14,741 nucleotides of DNA from Elusimicrobiota bacterium (GTDB taxonomy: Bacteria > Elusimicrobiota > Elusimicrobia > JACQJN01). Position numbers and translations under genes: made by a program. Below the pieces are notes generated by a model, which ran no database searches, had not been told where the DNA came from, and saw only the letters and a list, made by a program, of their open reading frames with translations. Location of the stretch: NCBI GenBank assembly GCA_016205085.1, contig JACQJN010000284.1, positions 1 through 14,741 of the forward strand, read 5' to 3'. Shown piece after piece: positions 1-6,525 of the stretch; positions within the stretch are counted from its first letter, which is position 1; every line of letters begins with the position of its first letter.

Positions 1-980
1 AAAATTGCCCCGGTAGAAACATGGGTGGTGGACACCGGCAAGGAAAGCCAGGAGGCCATCAACACAAGAACCGCCGTAGTCAAGCTAGAAGCAAATCCTT
101 CCACCGTACTCATGCGGGTAACTTTTTCCGCCAACGTTTCGGTCACACGAAGACCTCCCCATAAACTGCCGATCCCCATGGCCAAGGCTGCAACGCCGAA
201 AGCAATCCCGGGAGAAATTCGCAAAAGTGAAACAGCGACAAATCCAATCGCCACGATTTTAGGAGTATCATTGACTCCACGCGCCAAAGAGGTGATTCCC
301 GCTGTGATCCAATGTAGCCCATCCAGTACTCCCACCCGAGCCACCGCCTCCACGCAGGCCGATGCACGGTCCAGCACCACGGTGGGAAAAGTACTCGGGG
401 ACGGTACGGCAGGCAGCGGAACTGTGCCTGCCGCCAACTCCAGACGCACCGCAGGAATCTTTTCCAAGCAAACACAGTAGCGATTGAACCGAGTGAGACT
501 CAACCGGACGAAGGGGAACAGAAGCATCATCAAACCCAAGGACAAAAACGGACTCAACAGAAGAGGCAGAAAGGTCTTTTTTAAGACCGCTTGCCATAAC
601 AATCCTTGCGGACCATACACCCACACACCGATACCGCACAGTGCACCCAGAAGGGCATGGGTCGTGGAAACCGGAAGACCTGTGCGGCTGGCGAATAGAA
701 TCCACGAGCCGGCTCCCACAGCCACCGAGATCAGAAAAATGGGAGTTGAAGAATTACCCGTCAAAATTCCTTTCCCGCTGAACGTAGACACGAGCCCATA
801 AGAAAAAAAAGCGGCTAAAATCGCACCCACCACAGTCCAGCCAGATCCCCACCACACCGCCTTGCGGTAGGAAGCAACGCCACTTCCCACCAAAGTGGCC
901 ACCCCTTTGGATACATCATTGGCCCCATTGGCTCCCGCCAAAAATGCAGACATAGCTAATAAAGCAATGGCTATAAACAT
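1..980 (-). CDS. pit: PiT-family inorganic phosphate permease, 3' end beyond window
   Basis: The reverse strand is open from an ATG at 980 to the left edge (326 codons, no stop), so the C-terminus is missing. PiT permeases are inner-membrane phosphate:cation symporters built from two inverted repeats. Both are visible: GANDVSKG near residues 19-26 and GVNDTPKI near 234-241 (the family's GANDV-type signature), and two copies of LPVSTTH followed by a hydrophobic helix, one around residue 92 and one at the window edge. Most of the rest is hydrophobic, with a polar loop around residues 150-210. The gene starts 9 bases after the stop of the DUF1015 gene, so the two are probably cotranscribed. The ribosome binding site is weak (AGAG). 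Family assignment is firm; the transported ion and any phoU-like partner lie outside what can be seen. Confidence 0.93.
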   Translation of the reverse strand, partial: MFIAIALLAMSAFLAGANGANDVSKGVATLVGSGVASYRKAVWWGSGWTVVGAILAAFFSYGLVSTFSGKGILTGNSSTPIFLISVAVGAGSWILFASRTGLPVSTTHALLGALCGIGVWVYGPQGLLWQAVLKKTFLPLLLSPFLSLGLMMLLFPFVRLSLTRFNRYCVCLEKIPAVRLELAAGTVPLPAVPSPSTFPTVVLDRASACVEAVARVGVLDGLHWITAGITSLARGVNDTPKIVAIGFVAVSLLRISPGIAFGVAALAMGIGSLWGGLRVTETLAEKVTRMSTVEGFASSLTTAVLVLMASWLSLPVSTTHVSTGAI

Positions 981-989
981 TTTCTCTTA

Positions 990-2231
990 TTACAACTCTC
1001 TAAAAAGAAGGCCCGTAGCGATTTTGGGATAAAAGAAAGTCGATTTCTGAGGCAGGAGCCTGCCGGACTCCACTTTTTTTCGAATTTGAGAGATCTTCAA
1101 TCCTTTTAAGAAAATAGCCAGCCTCTTTTGATCCCGCGCTGCCCTCAACACCTCCTCTGAGTTCCAAGAGTAAGAAATCCTCTCCAAGGGAATCCCCTTC
1201 AATAAATGCCGCCGGATCCACTCCACTCCCAACAGTGGCATTCGTTGCACCTGAATAGGTTTGGCCAAGTTAAGAGAGCCATTGACCCCACCACCTCCTT
1301 GGCGATCGAAGATCGGCCTTTCCGGCCGATAAGGAGGTGGTGGGGTGAAATACCCAAACGCGGCGGGATGGGTTTCTTCCCTTAAAAGGCGTTCCATCTG
1401 TTTTAATGAAGCACAGGGCCGAACCCGGCAAAGGTGATGGATCCTATCCAAAACTTGAGAAGGCTGAGATACGATCCTATGGGTAGGAAAAATAAGAAGC
1501 CCAGGATCTCCTTCCGGACAGAGATAGATCAACACCTGTCTAGAACCCTTATCTTGACGGTTTCTCGCATAAAGGCAAGCCACCCGGTAGCGATGGTGCC
1601 CATCCGCCAAAAGAATCTTCTTCGGTCTCATCAGATTTTTAAGCCGAGCCACCGTACCCGCCTCCGAAATCTTCCATGTCTGATAAACAATCCCCGAAGA
1701 ATCCCGTCCTGCCGTCAAAGGCTTTCTTTGACAGAAACGGCGAAGCCATTGGCGGATTCTGCCGCCCTCATCTGAAAATATGCCGAAGACAGGGCTGGTG
1801 TTCACCCTTAAGGCCTTGAGGAGCCGTAACCGGTCCTTCTTGGGGCCTGATAATGTCCTTTCATGGGGAAGGACATGGGAATGATCGTCCAATCCCAGGG
1901 CCGCAAAAAGACCCAGCCTCTGAAATTTTCTGCCTCCCCATATAAAAGACTGCCGGCAAATATAAAATCCGGATTCTTTATCCCGCTGGAGAATCCCGGA
2001 CTTCAACCATCGTTGCCATATCCTAAAAGCACCTCGATATTTTCTTTCACCCGTCCCTTCCGGTAACTCCAAATGAACCGCATTGGCAGGAAAACGTCTT
2101 AAAATCCGCAACATTTCTGTTGGAATCGCATCATAAGGAGGGCAAATAACCCCGCTCAGGGATGCTTTCGTCAGATTGAACCGCACTGCGCGAAAAGGCT
2201 GGATATCCGCCATAGTTGGAAAATAGGCCAT
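990..2231 (-). CDS. DUF1015 family protein
   Basis: The product is 413 residues, close to the usual DUF1015 length of about 400-430. Family hallmarks are all present: IQPFRAVRFN and GVICPPYDAI near the N-terminus, HERTLSGPKKDRLRLLKA around 125-145, ADGHHRYRVA near 210-220, and the C-terminal LPQKSTFFYPK. The cellular role of the family is not established; the ADGHHR motif recalls the DGHTR motif of ParB/Srx-fold enzymes such as free-serine kinases, which is only a suggestion. Most family members begin MADI/MAEI-PF, so the second ATG at 2213 (M7, MADIQPFRA) may be the true start; neither ATG has a clear Shine-Dalgarno sequence. Downstream on the same strand is the phosphate permease. An in-frame palindromic insertion (1285-1346) adds a proline/glycine-rich stretch of about 20 residues between FGYF and GSLNL. 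Confidence 0.88.
   Translation of the reverse strand: MAYFPTMADIQPFRAVRFNLTKASLSGVICPPYDAIPTEMLRILRRFPANAVHLELPEGTGERKYRGAFRIWQRWLKSGILQRDKESGFYICRQSFIWGGRKFQRLGLFAALGLDDHSHVLPHERTLSGPKKDRLRLLKALRVNTSPVFGIFSDEGGRIRQWLRRFCQRKPLTAGRDSSGIVYQTWKISEAGTVARLKNLMRPKKILLADGHHRYRVACLYARNRQDKGSRQVLIYLCPEGDPGLLIFPTHRIVSQPSQVLDRIHHLCRVRPCASLKQMERLLREETHPAAFGYFTPPPPYRPERPIFDRQGGGGVNGSLNLAKPIQVQRMPLLGVEWIRRHLLKGIPLERISYSWNSEEVLRAARDQKRLAIFLKGLKISQIRKKVESGRLLPQKSTFFYPKIATGLLFREL
1285..1346. repeat. Palindromic insertion inside DUF1015 gene
   Basis: A perfect 16-bp inverted repeat, ACCCCACCACCTCCTT (1285-1300) and AAGGAGGTGGTGGGGT (1331-1346), encloses 30 bases that hold a second hairpin, ATCGGCC (1312-1318) with GGCCGAT (1324-1330) around TTTCC. 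It is translated in frame on the minus strand as four prolines, a charged/aromatic centre and four glycines. The segment has no counterpart I recall in DUF1015 proteins and sits where the family has a short hairpin loop, so I read it as an inserted palindromic element. Confidence 0.7.
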
Positions 2232-2239
2232 TAGCCTGA

Positions 2240-2302
2240 AAACTGCAGTTGCAGCCTATTCCACATCTGAAATGATTGTACTAAACTGTGCAACTGCAGT
2301 TT
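2240..2302. repeat. 14-bp perfect inverted repeat upstream of DUF1015
   Basis: AAACTGCAGTTGCA at 2240-2253 is the exact reverse complement of TGCAACTGCAGTTT at 2289-2302, with 35 bases between. Each arm also contains the self-palindrome AACTGCAGTT, so the two boxes read alike on both strands. The left arm lies 9 bases from the DUF1015 start codon. It may be an operator pair or a relic of the same class of palindromic repeats found inside nearby genes. Confidence 0.6.
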
Positions 2303-2356
2303 GCACCTGCGGTGCCAGACAACCCCGTCGCCATCAAGCGACGCCGGCCCTGCGGG

Positions 2357-2400
2357 TGAAATCCCTAACTGCCTGCCTGCCGGTAGGCAGGGGGATTTCA
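2357..2400. repeat. Imperfect nested hairpin, CCTGCC/GGCAGG type
   Basis: Outer arms TGAAATCCC (2357-2365) and GGGATTTCA (2392-2400) are perfect complements. Inside them CCTGCCTGCC (2372-2381) pairs with GGTAGGCAGG (2382-2391) with one G-T mismatch that would wobble-pair in RNA. No T-run follows the stem and it lies between two divergent genes, so it is not a usual terminator. It looks like a dispersed palindromic repeat. Confidence 0.55.
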
Positions 2401-2465
2401 GGTTAGTTTAAGAAAATTCTCAATCTCAAGCAAATGTCTTGAACCAATAGCCAATTTTTACCACA

Positions 2466-3689
2466 ATGTCTTCTTACATGGTCACGGGAAAAAAGGAGGT
2501 TTTGATTTGTGGGGGCAGTTTTGACCCACCCCACTTCGGCCACCTGAAACTCCTCAGATCCGCACTCCGCTTTCTTAAACCATGGAAAACCCACATCCTG
2601 GTATCCCACCAAACCCCCCTCAAAAATCCCTCCGATACCTCACCCCAAGACAGACTTAAAATGACGCAACTCGCCGTCAAACAGACTCTGCCAAGCCCCC
2701 TTCAACGGAATTTGATCTGGGATCTTTTTGAAATTAAAAATAAGAGAAAAACCTACACCTGCCAAACCATCCGCCACATCAGGCGTCTTTATCCCCATGC
2801 CTCCCTGTACCTGCTCATGGGCAGTGACTGCCTGTCCGATTTTAAAAAGTGGAAAAGATGGCGGGAAATCTTAAAAGAGTGCACCCTCTTGGTCGGCTGC
2901 CGACCAGGCTTCGCCAGTCCTAAGTCCAAAGTCCTAAGTCCTAAGTCGTACAAATCTTTAATAAGACCTAGGACCTCGGACCTAGGACCTCGGACCCTCT
3001 TTCTCCCCGGAGTTTTCCCCGATATCTCCTCCACACAAACCCGGGAGATTATCCAAAACGGCAAGATTCCCCATGCGATTCCCAAATCAGTCTGGCGATG
3101 GATTCAAAAAAGAAATCTCTACGGCCTCCATATTCATCTGTGGCTTCGGAAAAAATTAAAAAGAGACCGGTACCTGCACACCTTAGCGGTGGCGCGCCTA
3201 GCCAGTCAACTGGCTGAACGCCACCATCAAGACTCTCGGGCCGCCCACCTCGCAGGTCTACTGCATGATGCGGGGAGATCCTTTTCCTTAAGACAAATGG
3301 CGGATTATTCCCGCCGCCATACTTTGGAAGTTCCCCACCAAAAGGAGGTCCTGCGGCGACAACCCATTCTTCTGCATGCCTACGTCAGCGCCGAGATCGC
3401 TAAAAAGCACTTCAGCATAACCAACTCCGAAATCCTAAATGCCATAAAACATCACACGCTGGGTTCCTCCTCCATGTCCTCCCTGGAGAAGGTACTCTAT
3501 GTGGCAGACATTGCCTCTGAAGACAGGGGGTTCCCCGAGGCTAAAAAAATAAGAAAGGTGGCCTTCCGGGATTTGGACCAGGCCCTCCTGGAAGCGGTCC
3601 AGACAAAAATTCGATATGTGTTGTCTGCGGGGCAATGGCTTCACCCCCAGACTATTTTGCTATGGAATCAATACAAAAATCACCGCTAG
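2466..3689 (+). CDS. nadD: NadD-YqeK fusion: nicotinate-nucleotide adenylyltransferase with C-terminal HD phosphohydrolase
   Basis: The 407-residue product joins two enzymes. Residues 1-215 are NadD, which adenylates nicotinate mononucleotide in NAD synthesis: GGSFDPPHFGH at 16-26 is the nucleotidyltransferase GxFxPxHxGH motif and ISSTQTR at 187-193 the C-terminal ISSTxxR motif. Residues about 220-407 are a YqeK-type HD domain (family activity: Ap4A hydrolysis), with metal-ligand candidates H238, H267-D268 (LLHDAGR) and D348 (YVADIASEDRGFP). A heptamer repeat insertion (2917-2996) lengthens the linker before ISST by about 27 residues. The start is uncertain: ATG 2466 and ATG 2478 lack a Shine-Dalgarno sequence, while AAAGGAGG just inside the frame points at a later non-ATG start. 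It heads the six-gene run, and its 3' end overlaps the next gene. Confidence 0.93.
   Translation: MSSYMVTGKKEVLICGGSFDPPHFGHLKLLRSALRFLKPWKTHILVSHQTPLKNPSDTSPQDRLKMTQLAVKQTLPSPLQRNLIWDLFEIKNKRKTYTCQTIRHIRRLYPHASLYLLMGSDCLSDFKKWKRWREILKECTLLVGCRPGFASPKSKVLSPKSYKSLIRPRTSDLGPRTLFLPGVFPDISSTQTREIIQNGKIPHAIPKSVWRWIQKRNLYGLHIHLWLRKKLKRDRYLHTLAVARLASQLAERHHQDSRAAHLAGLLHDAGRSFSLRQMADYSRRHTLEVPHQKEVLRRQPILLHAYVSAEIAKKHFSITNSEILNAIKHHTLGSSSMSSLEKVLYVADIASEDRGFPEAKKIRKVAFRDLDQALLEAVQTKIRYVLSAGQWLHPQTILLWNQYKNHR
2492..2499 (+). promoter_or_regulatory. Strong Shine-Dalgarno-like AAAGGAGG inside annotated nadD start region
   Basis: The best ribosome-binding match near nadD lies inside the frame, encoding KKEV. 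The next in-frame initiation-type codons are TTG at 2502 (only 2 bases away) and ATT at 2505 (5 bases away). Starting there would give a protein beginning about two residues before CGGSFDP, similar to ordinary NadD proteins, which have only a few residues before the GG-FDP motif. It may be the real translation start signal or a coincidence of lysine/glutamate codons. Confidence 0.4.
2917..2996. repeat. Inverted heptamer-repeat element inside nadD
   Basis: The left array 2917-2947 is four 7-bp units (GTCCTAA three times, GTCCAAA once) plus GTC. The right array 2965-2996 is GACCTAG, GACCTCG, GACCTAG, GACCTCG plus GACC. The right array read in reverse complement (GTCCTAG/GTCCGAG) matches the left, so the two arrays can fold into a long imperfect stem around a 17-base AT-rich loop (2948-2964). 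The element is translated in frame in the NadD linker between GCRPGF and FLPGVF. Confidence 0.85.
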
Positions 3690-4540
3690 AATTCGCCAGA
3701 ACGGAAAGAAAAATAGTTATCGTTCTCCTGGTCCTTTTGGGAATCATCGGCCTCCTGCATACCCGCTCTCGCACGGCTCAACATCTCTCATTCCCCTCCC
3801 TTCAGATATTCATCCAGGCACGACCTTCTCTTTTTCTCAATTATCAATCCCGATCGCGGACTTTGGACATGGTTTTTATCCCGAAATTACCTTCCACCCC
3901 TGATCCCGTCTCTATGCTCACGCAAAAACTGTTGGGAGACTATGCCTATCTATTCTGTAGTATGAACCTTATGGGAACCTCCTACTCCCCGGATCAAATA
4001 GTGCGCGCGATAAAACACAATCCCCCGCGAGTCGGTAAAATTCTCTTGGAGCTGCGCCGCCAAAATCCGGCCCTATCTTGGTATGACCTTCTTCTCATGA
4101 TCTGGGAAACCCTTCACCTGTCCCCTAAAAACATACGCCCGGCTTGGTTCCCCGAAAATGCGGAACAAATGCTTCCCCTCACGCAACGGCTCCGAGGAGG
4201 CGTCAGCAGCCGAACCCCCTCTCAACCGGTAACCATGGAGATTCTCAACGGCTCCGGAAAAACAAAACTGGCTCAAGAATTGACCCGATTTTTAAGAAAC
4301 CAGGGGATCGACGTTGTGTACACGGGCAATTACAAATCTCTCGTTCCTCATACCCAGCTGTTGGATCGATCCGGGAACTGGGAGTCGGCAGAAAGTGTAA
4401 AATCCCTGCTGAATCTTCAAGAGATCGAGATATGGACCCAAATAGATCTCCAACGCCTCGTCGATGTCAGTCTTATTCTGGGCACAGATTTTGGCACCTA
4501 CCCCACATATGCTAAGATAGAAGGGGACTTGAAACCATGA
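3635..4540 (+). CDS. Membrane-anchored LytR C-terminal-domain protein with degenerate or absent LCP domain
   Basis: The product is 301 residues. A single N-terminal membrane helix near residues 26-42 (IVIVLLVLLGIIGLL) follows a basic stretch, suggesting an envelope protein with its bulk outside. Residues about 205-295 match the LytR_C domain: VTMEILNGSGKTKLAQELT, then GIDVVYTGNY, and the closing VDVSLILGTDFG. Such domains usually follow an LCP ligase domain that links glycopolymers to peptidoglycan. Here the middle 150 residues (around LDMVFIPKLPS and NLMGTSYSPDQIV) are short and lack the arginine-rich LCP signature I would expect, so transferase activity is doubtful. The start overlaps the end of nadD-yqeK by 55 bases; ATG 3662 (M10) is an alternative. 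The stop overlaps pilT by an ATGA. A LytR-type gene between nadD and rsfS is a common arrangement. Confidence 0.72.
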   Translation: MASPPDYFAMESIQKSPLEFARTERKIVIVLLVLLGIIGLLHTRSRTAQHLSFPSLQIFIQARPSLFLNYQSRSRTLDMVFIPKLPSTPDPVSMLTQKLLGDYAYLFCSMNLMGTSYSPDQIVRAIKHNPPRVGKILLELRRQNPALSWYDLLLMIWETLHLSPKNIRPAWFPENAEQMLPLTQRLRGGVSSRTPSQPVTMEILNGSGKTKLAQELTRFLRNQGIDVVYTGNYKSLVPHTQLLDRSGNWESAESVKSLLNLQEIEIWTQIDLQRLVDVSLILGTDFGTYPTYAKIEGDLKP

Positions 4541-5616
4541 TAGAACTCGTCGAAATATTGAAAACGGCGGTGCAAAGGGGAGCCAGCGACATTCATATAG
4601 TGATCGGAAAGCCTCCCATGATGCGGCTGCATGGAGAAATGGCAGAAATTCCTGGCTTCCCGAGCTTGAACGCGGAAGAATCCAAGAGGCTGGTCTATTC
4701 CGCGCTGTATGAAGAGCAGCGGGCCAAATTTGAGGAGAAATGGGAACTAGACTGCTCTTTTGCCATCCCCAATCTTTCCCGGTTTAGAATGAACGTCCTG
4801 CTGCAAAAAAACGGCGTGGAGTCCGTGATGAGGGTTATCTCTTCTAAGATCCCTACCCCGGAGGAGCTGAAACTCTCCCCTGCGATGGTCAAACTTTCAG
4901 AGCTTCCCAGGGGACTGGTACTGGTCACCGGACCAACGGGAGCGGGAAAATCCACAACCCTGGCCTGTCTCATCGAGCTCATCAACGCCAAGTATCCCAA
5001 TCATATCTTAACCATAGAAGACCCTATCGAGTTTGTCTACGAAAGCAAGAAAAGCATCATCCGGCAGAGGGAAGTGGGCCAGCAAACCAAATCCTTCAAT
5101 GACGCCCTGCGGCACGCTTTAAGACAGGACCCCGACGTTATTTTGGTCGGAGAAATGCGGGACCTGGAAACAATCTCTTTAGCCATCACCGCCGCCGAAA
5201 CGGGCCACCTTTGCTTTGGAACCCTGCATACCCAGGACGCCCCCTCCACCGTCGACCGCGTCATCGATGTTTTTCCCCCGCACCAGCAACAGCAAATCCG
5301 AGTTCAGCTGGCGACGACTCTCCAAGGCGTCATCTCCCAAATCCTACTCCCTAAAAAGGACGGTCAGGGACGCGTCGCCGCTCGAGAGCTGATGGTGTCC
5401 ACCCCCGCCATTTCCAATCTTATCCGAGAGGGAAAAACCCACATGATCTACAACGCCATCGAAACAGGCTCTAAGTTCGGCATGATCTCCATGGATCGCG
5501 CTCTGGCGGACCTCATCAAACAAGGTCTGCTGGCCCAAGACGAAGCTTTATCCAAGGCGCACAATCCCGAAGCGGTGAAAGCCTTGGTCATGGGACGCCC
5601 CGTCGCCATCGCATAA
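4537..5616 (+). CDS. pilT: Type IV pilus retraction ATPase PilT
   Basis: At 359 residues this is normal PilT length. PilT is the hexameric cytoplasmic ATPase that depolymerises type IV pili and drives twitching motility. Visible features are the N-terminal ASDIHI segment (16-21), Walker A GPTGAGKS (132-139), the Asp box TIEDPIEF, the Walker B region DPDVILVGEMRD (about 197-208), the His box TGHLCFGTLHT, and near 291-300 the AISNLIREGK motif, a one-residue variant of the PilT-specific AIRNLIREGK that separates retraction ATPases from PilB/GspE. The start is coupled to the upstream gene by an ATGA overlap, with AAGGGG ten bases upstream (4521-4526). The next gene follows after 3 bases. No other pilus gene is in the window, so its partners are encoded elsewhere. 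Confidence 0.96.
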   Translation: MIELVEILKTAVQRGASDIHIVIGKPPMMRLHGEMAEIPGFPSLNAEESKRLVYSALYEEQRAKFEEKWELDCSFAIPNLSRFRMNVLLQKNGVESVMRVISSKIPTPEELKLSPAMVKLSELPRGLVLVTGPTGAGKSTTLACLIELINAKYPNHILTIEDPIEFVYESKKSIIRQREVGQQTKSFNDALRHALRQDPDVILVGEMRDLETISLAITAAETGHLCFGTLHTQDAPSTVDRVIDVFPPHQQQQIRVQLATTLQGVISQILLPKKDGQGRVAARELMVSTPAISNLIREGKTHMIYNAIETGSKFGMISMDRALADLIKQGLLAQDEALSKAHNPEAVKALVMGRPVAIA

Positions 5617-5619
5617 CCC

Positions 5620-6525
5620 GTGGATAAGAAAAAAACGGCAGAACTCCTAAAATCCTTACCTCTTGCCCAGCATATCCCCCCCAATAAACTAAATGGATTT
5701 CTGGAATTTCTACAACCCGTCCCCATAGAGAACGGGCAAATCATATTTGAAGAAGGTTCCCAGGGCGACAGTCTTTTCTTGATCGCGGAAGGAAAAGTCC
5801 GGATCGAGAAGAAATCGGGGGTGGGAGAAAAAGAACAAAAACAGCTGGCCTTCTTGGGAACCGGCGATTTTTTCGGAGAAATGGCTCTGATCGAGGAAAT
5901 CCCCCGCTCCGCCCAAGCCGTGGCCGAAACGGATGTCCTTTTGTTTAAACTGGAAAAGAAAGCCCTTTTTAAGTGGTTGAAGTCGCAGCCAAAGGAAGCC
6001 GTCGGTTTCTTCGTGGAACTTGTCCGGGTGTTATCCCAACGGCTGCGCCGGACTTCCCAAGAGCTGACTCTGTTATTTGACTTAAGCCACCTCGTCTTGG
6101 AAAAATACGCTTCCCGAAGAGAATTTATCTCCAAGATGCTTAGAGAGATCATTCGCCATCTGGAAGGTTCCTGGTCCGGGGGAGCCTATCTCTACAATGA
6201 GTTCAACCAGGAAATGGAATTAATCTGTACGGAAGGACCCACGGCACCCACCCTGCCTCCCCAACTCTCCAACCGCTCAGAAGGACCCACGGGCTGGATC
6301 AGCCCTTCCACCTATTGTGTTCTTTTTCCGGGGAAACCGGATCCCATGGGCGTCTTTCTATTCCAAAACAAAGCCCTTATGTCGCTCCAAGAGAAAAATG
6401 ACATCGCGGTGACGTTGACCGCCACGGCCCATCTGGCCAGCTCCTGCCTGGAGAACCTGCAGCATCAGGAAGAAGAAGTCTTAAAACAGCGGTTAAAGAT
6501 TGCCCATGGCGGGGCGACGTTTTAA
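5620..6525 (+). CDS. Cyclic-nucleotide-binding domain protein with GAF-like C-terminus
   Basis: The 301-residue product starts with GTG three bases after the pilT stop and has no clear ribosome binding site, which suggests translational coupling. Residues about 15-135 are a cyclic-nucleotide-binding domain. The phosphate-binding cassette reads GEMALIEEIPRSAQAVAE (86-103), with E87, R96 and S97 in the positions that contact cyclic nucleotide in Crp-like proteins. No helix-turn-helix follows, so it is not a transcription factor. After a helical linker, residues about 160-290 resemble a GAF domain (GGAYLYNEFNQEMELICTEG, later GVFLFQNKALMSLQEKND). It is probably a soluble small-molecule sensor acting on a protein partner, and its position after pilT suggests a role in pilus retraction. 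Its last 20 bases overlap rsfS. A 13-bp direct repeat GAAGGACCCACGG (6232-6244, 6280-6292) encodes EGPT twice. Confidence 0.85.
   Translation: MDKKKTAELLKSLPLAQHIPPNKLNGFLEFLQPVPIENGQIIFEEGSQGDSLFLIAEGKVRIEKKSGVGEKEQKQLAFLGTGDFFGEMALIEEIPRSAQAVAETDVLLFKLEKKALFKWLKSQPKEAVGFFVELVRVLSQRLRRTSQELTLLFDLSHLVLEKYASRREFISKMLREIIRHLEGSWSGGAYLYNEFNQEMELICTEGPTAPTLPPQLSNRSEGPTGWISPSTYCVLFPGKPDPMGVFLFQNKALMSLQEKNDIAVTLTATAHLASSCLENLQHQEEEVLKQRLKIAHGGATF

Larger units (their letters stand above)
2232..2465. other. Divergent intergenic region rich in inverted repeats
   Basis: This spacer separates the leftward DUF1015 gene from the rightward nadD gene, so it must hold two promoters. In order it contains: an inverted pair of AACTGCAGTT boxes (2240-2302); a 6-bp hairpin CGTCGC/GCGACG (2326-2331 with 2338-2343); and a longer hairpin bordered by TGAAATCCC/GGGATTTCA (2357-2400). 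A TACAAT hexamer on the minus strand (2275-2280) could be a -10 box for the DUF1015 gene, but its -35 region does not match. I see no convincing promoter for nadD and no open reading frame. Confidence 0.55.

Noticed and set aside
25..801. Plus- and minus-strand open frames other than the phosphate permease at the left edge
   Set aside because: They are low-complexity shadow frames with no family resemblance; the permease frame reads through the entire stretch with clear PiT motifs.
2917..2996. Possible CRISPR-like or tandem-repeat locus
   Set aside because: Units are only 7 bp with no spacers, are translated in frame and face each other as inverted arrays.
5448..6152. 234-codon minus-strand open frame opposite pilT and the cNMP-binding gene
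   Set aside because: Serine/arginine-rich translation with no recognisable motif; it is antisense to two well-supported genes.
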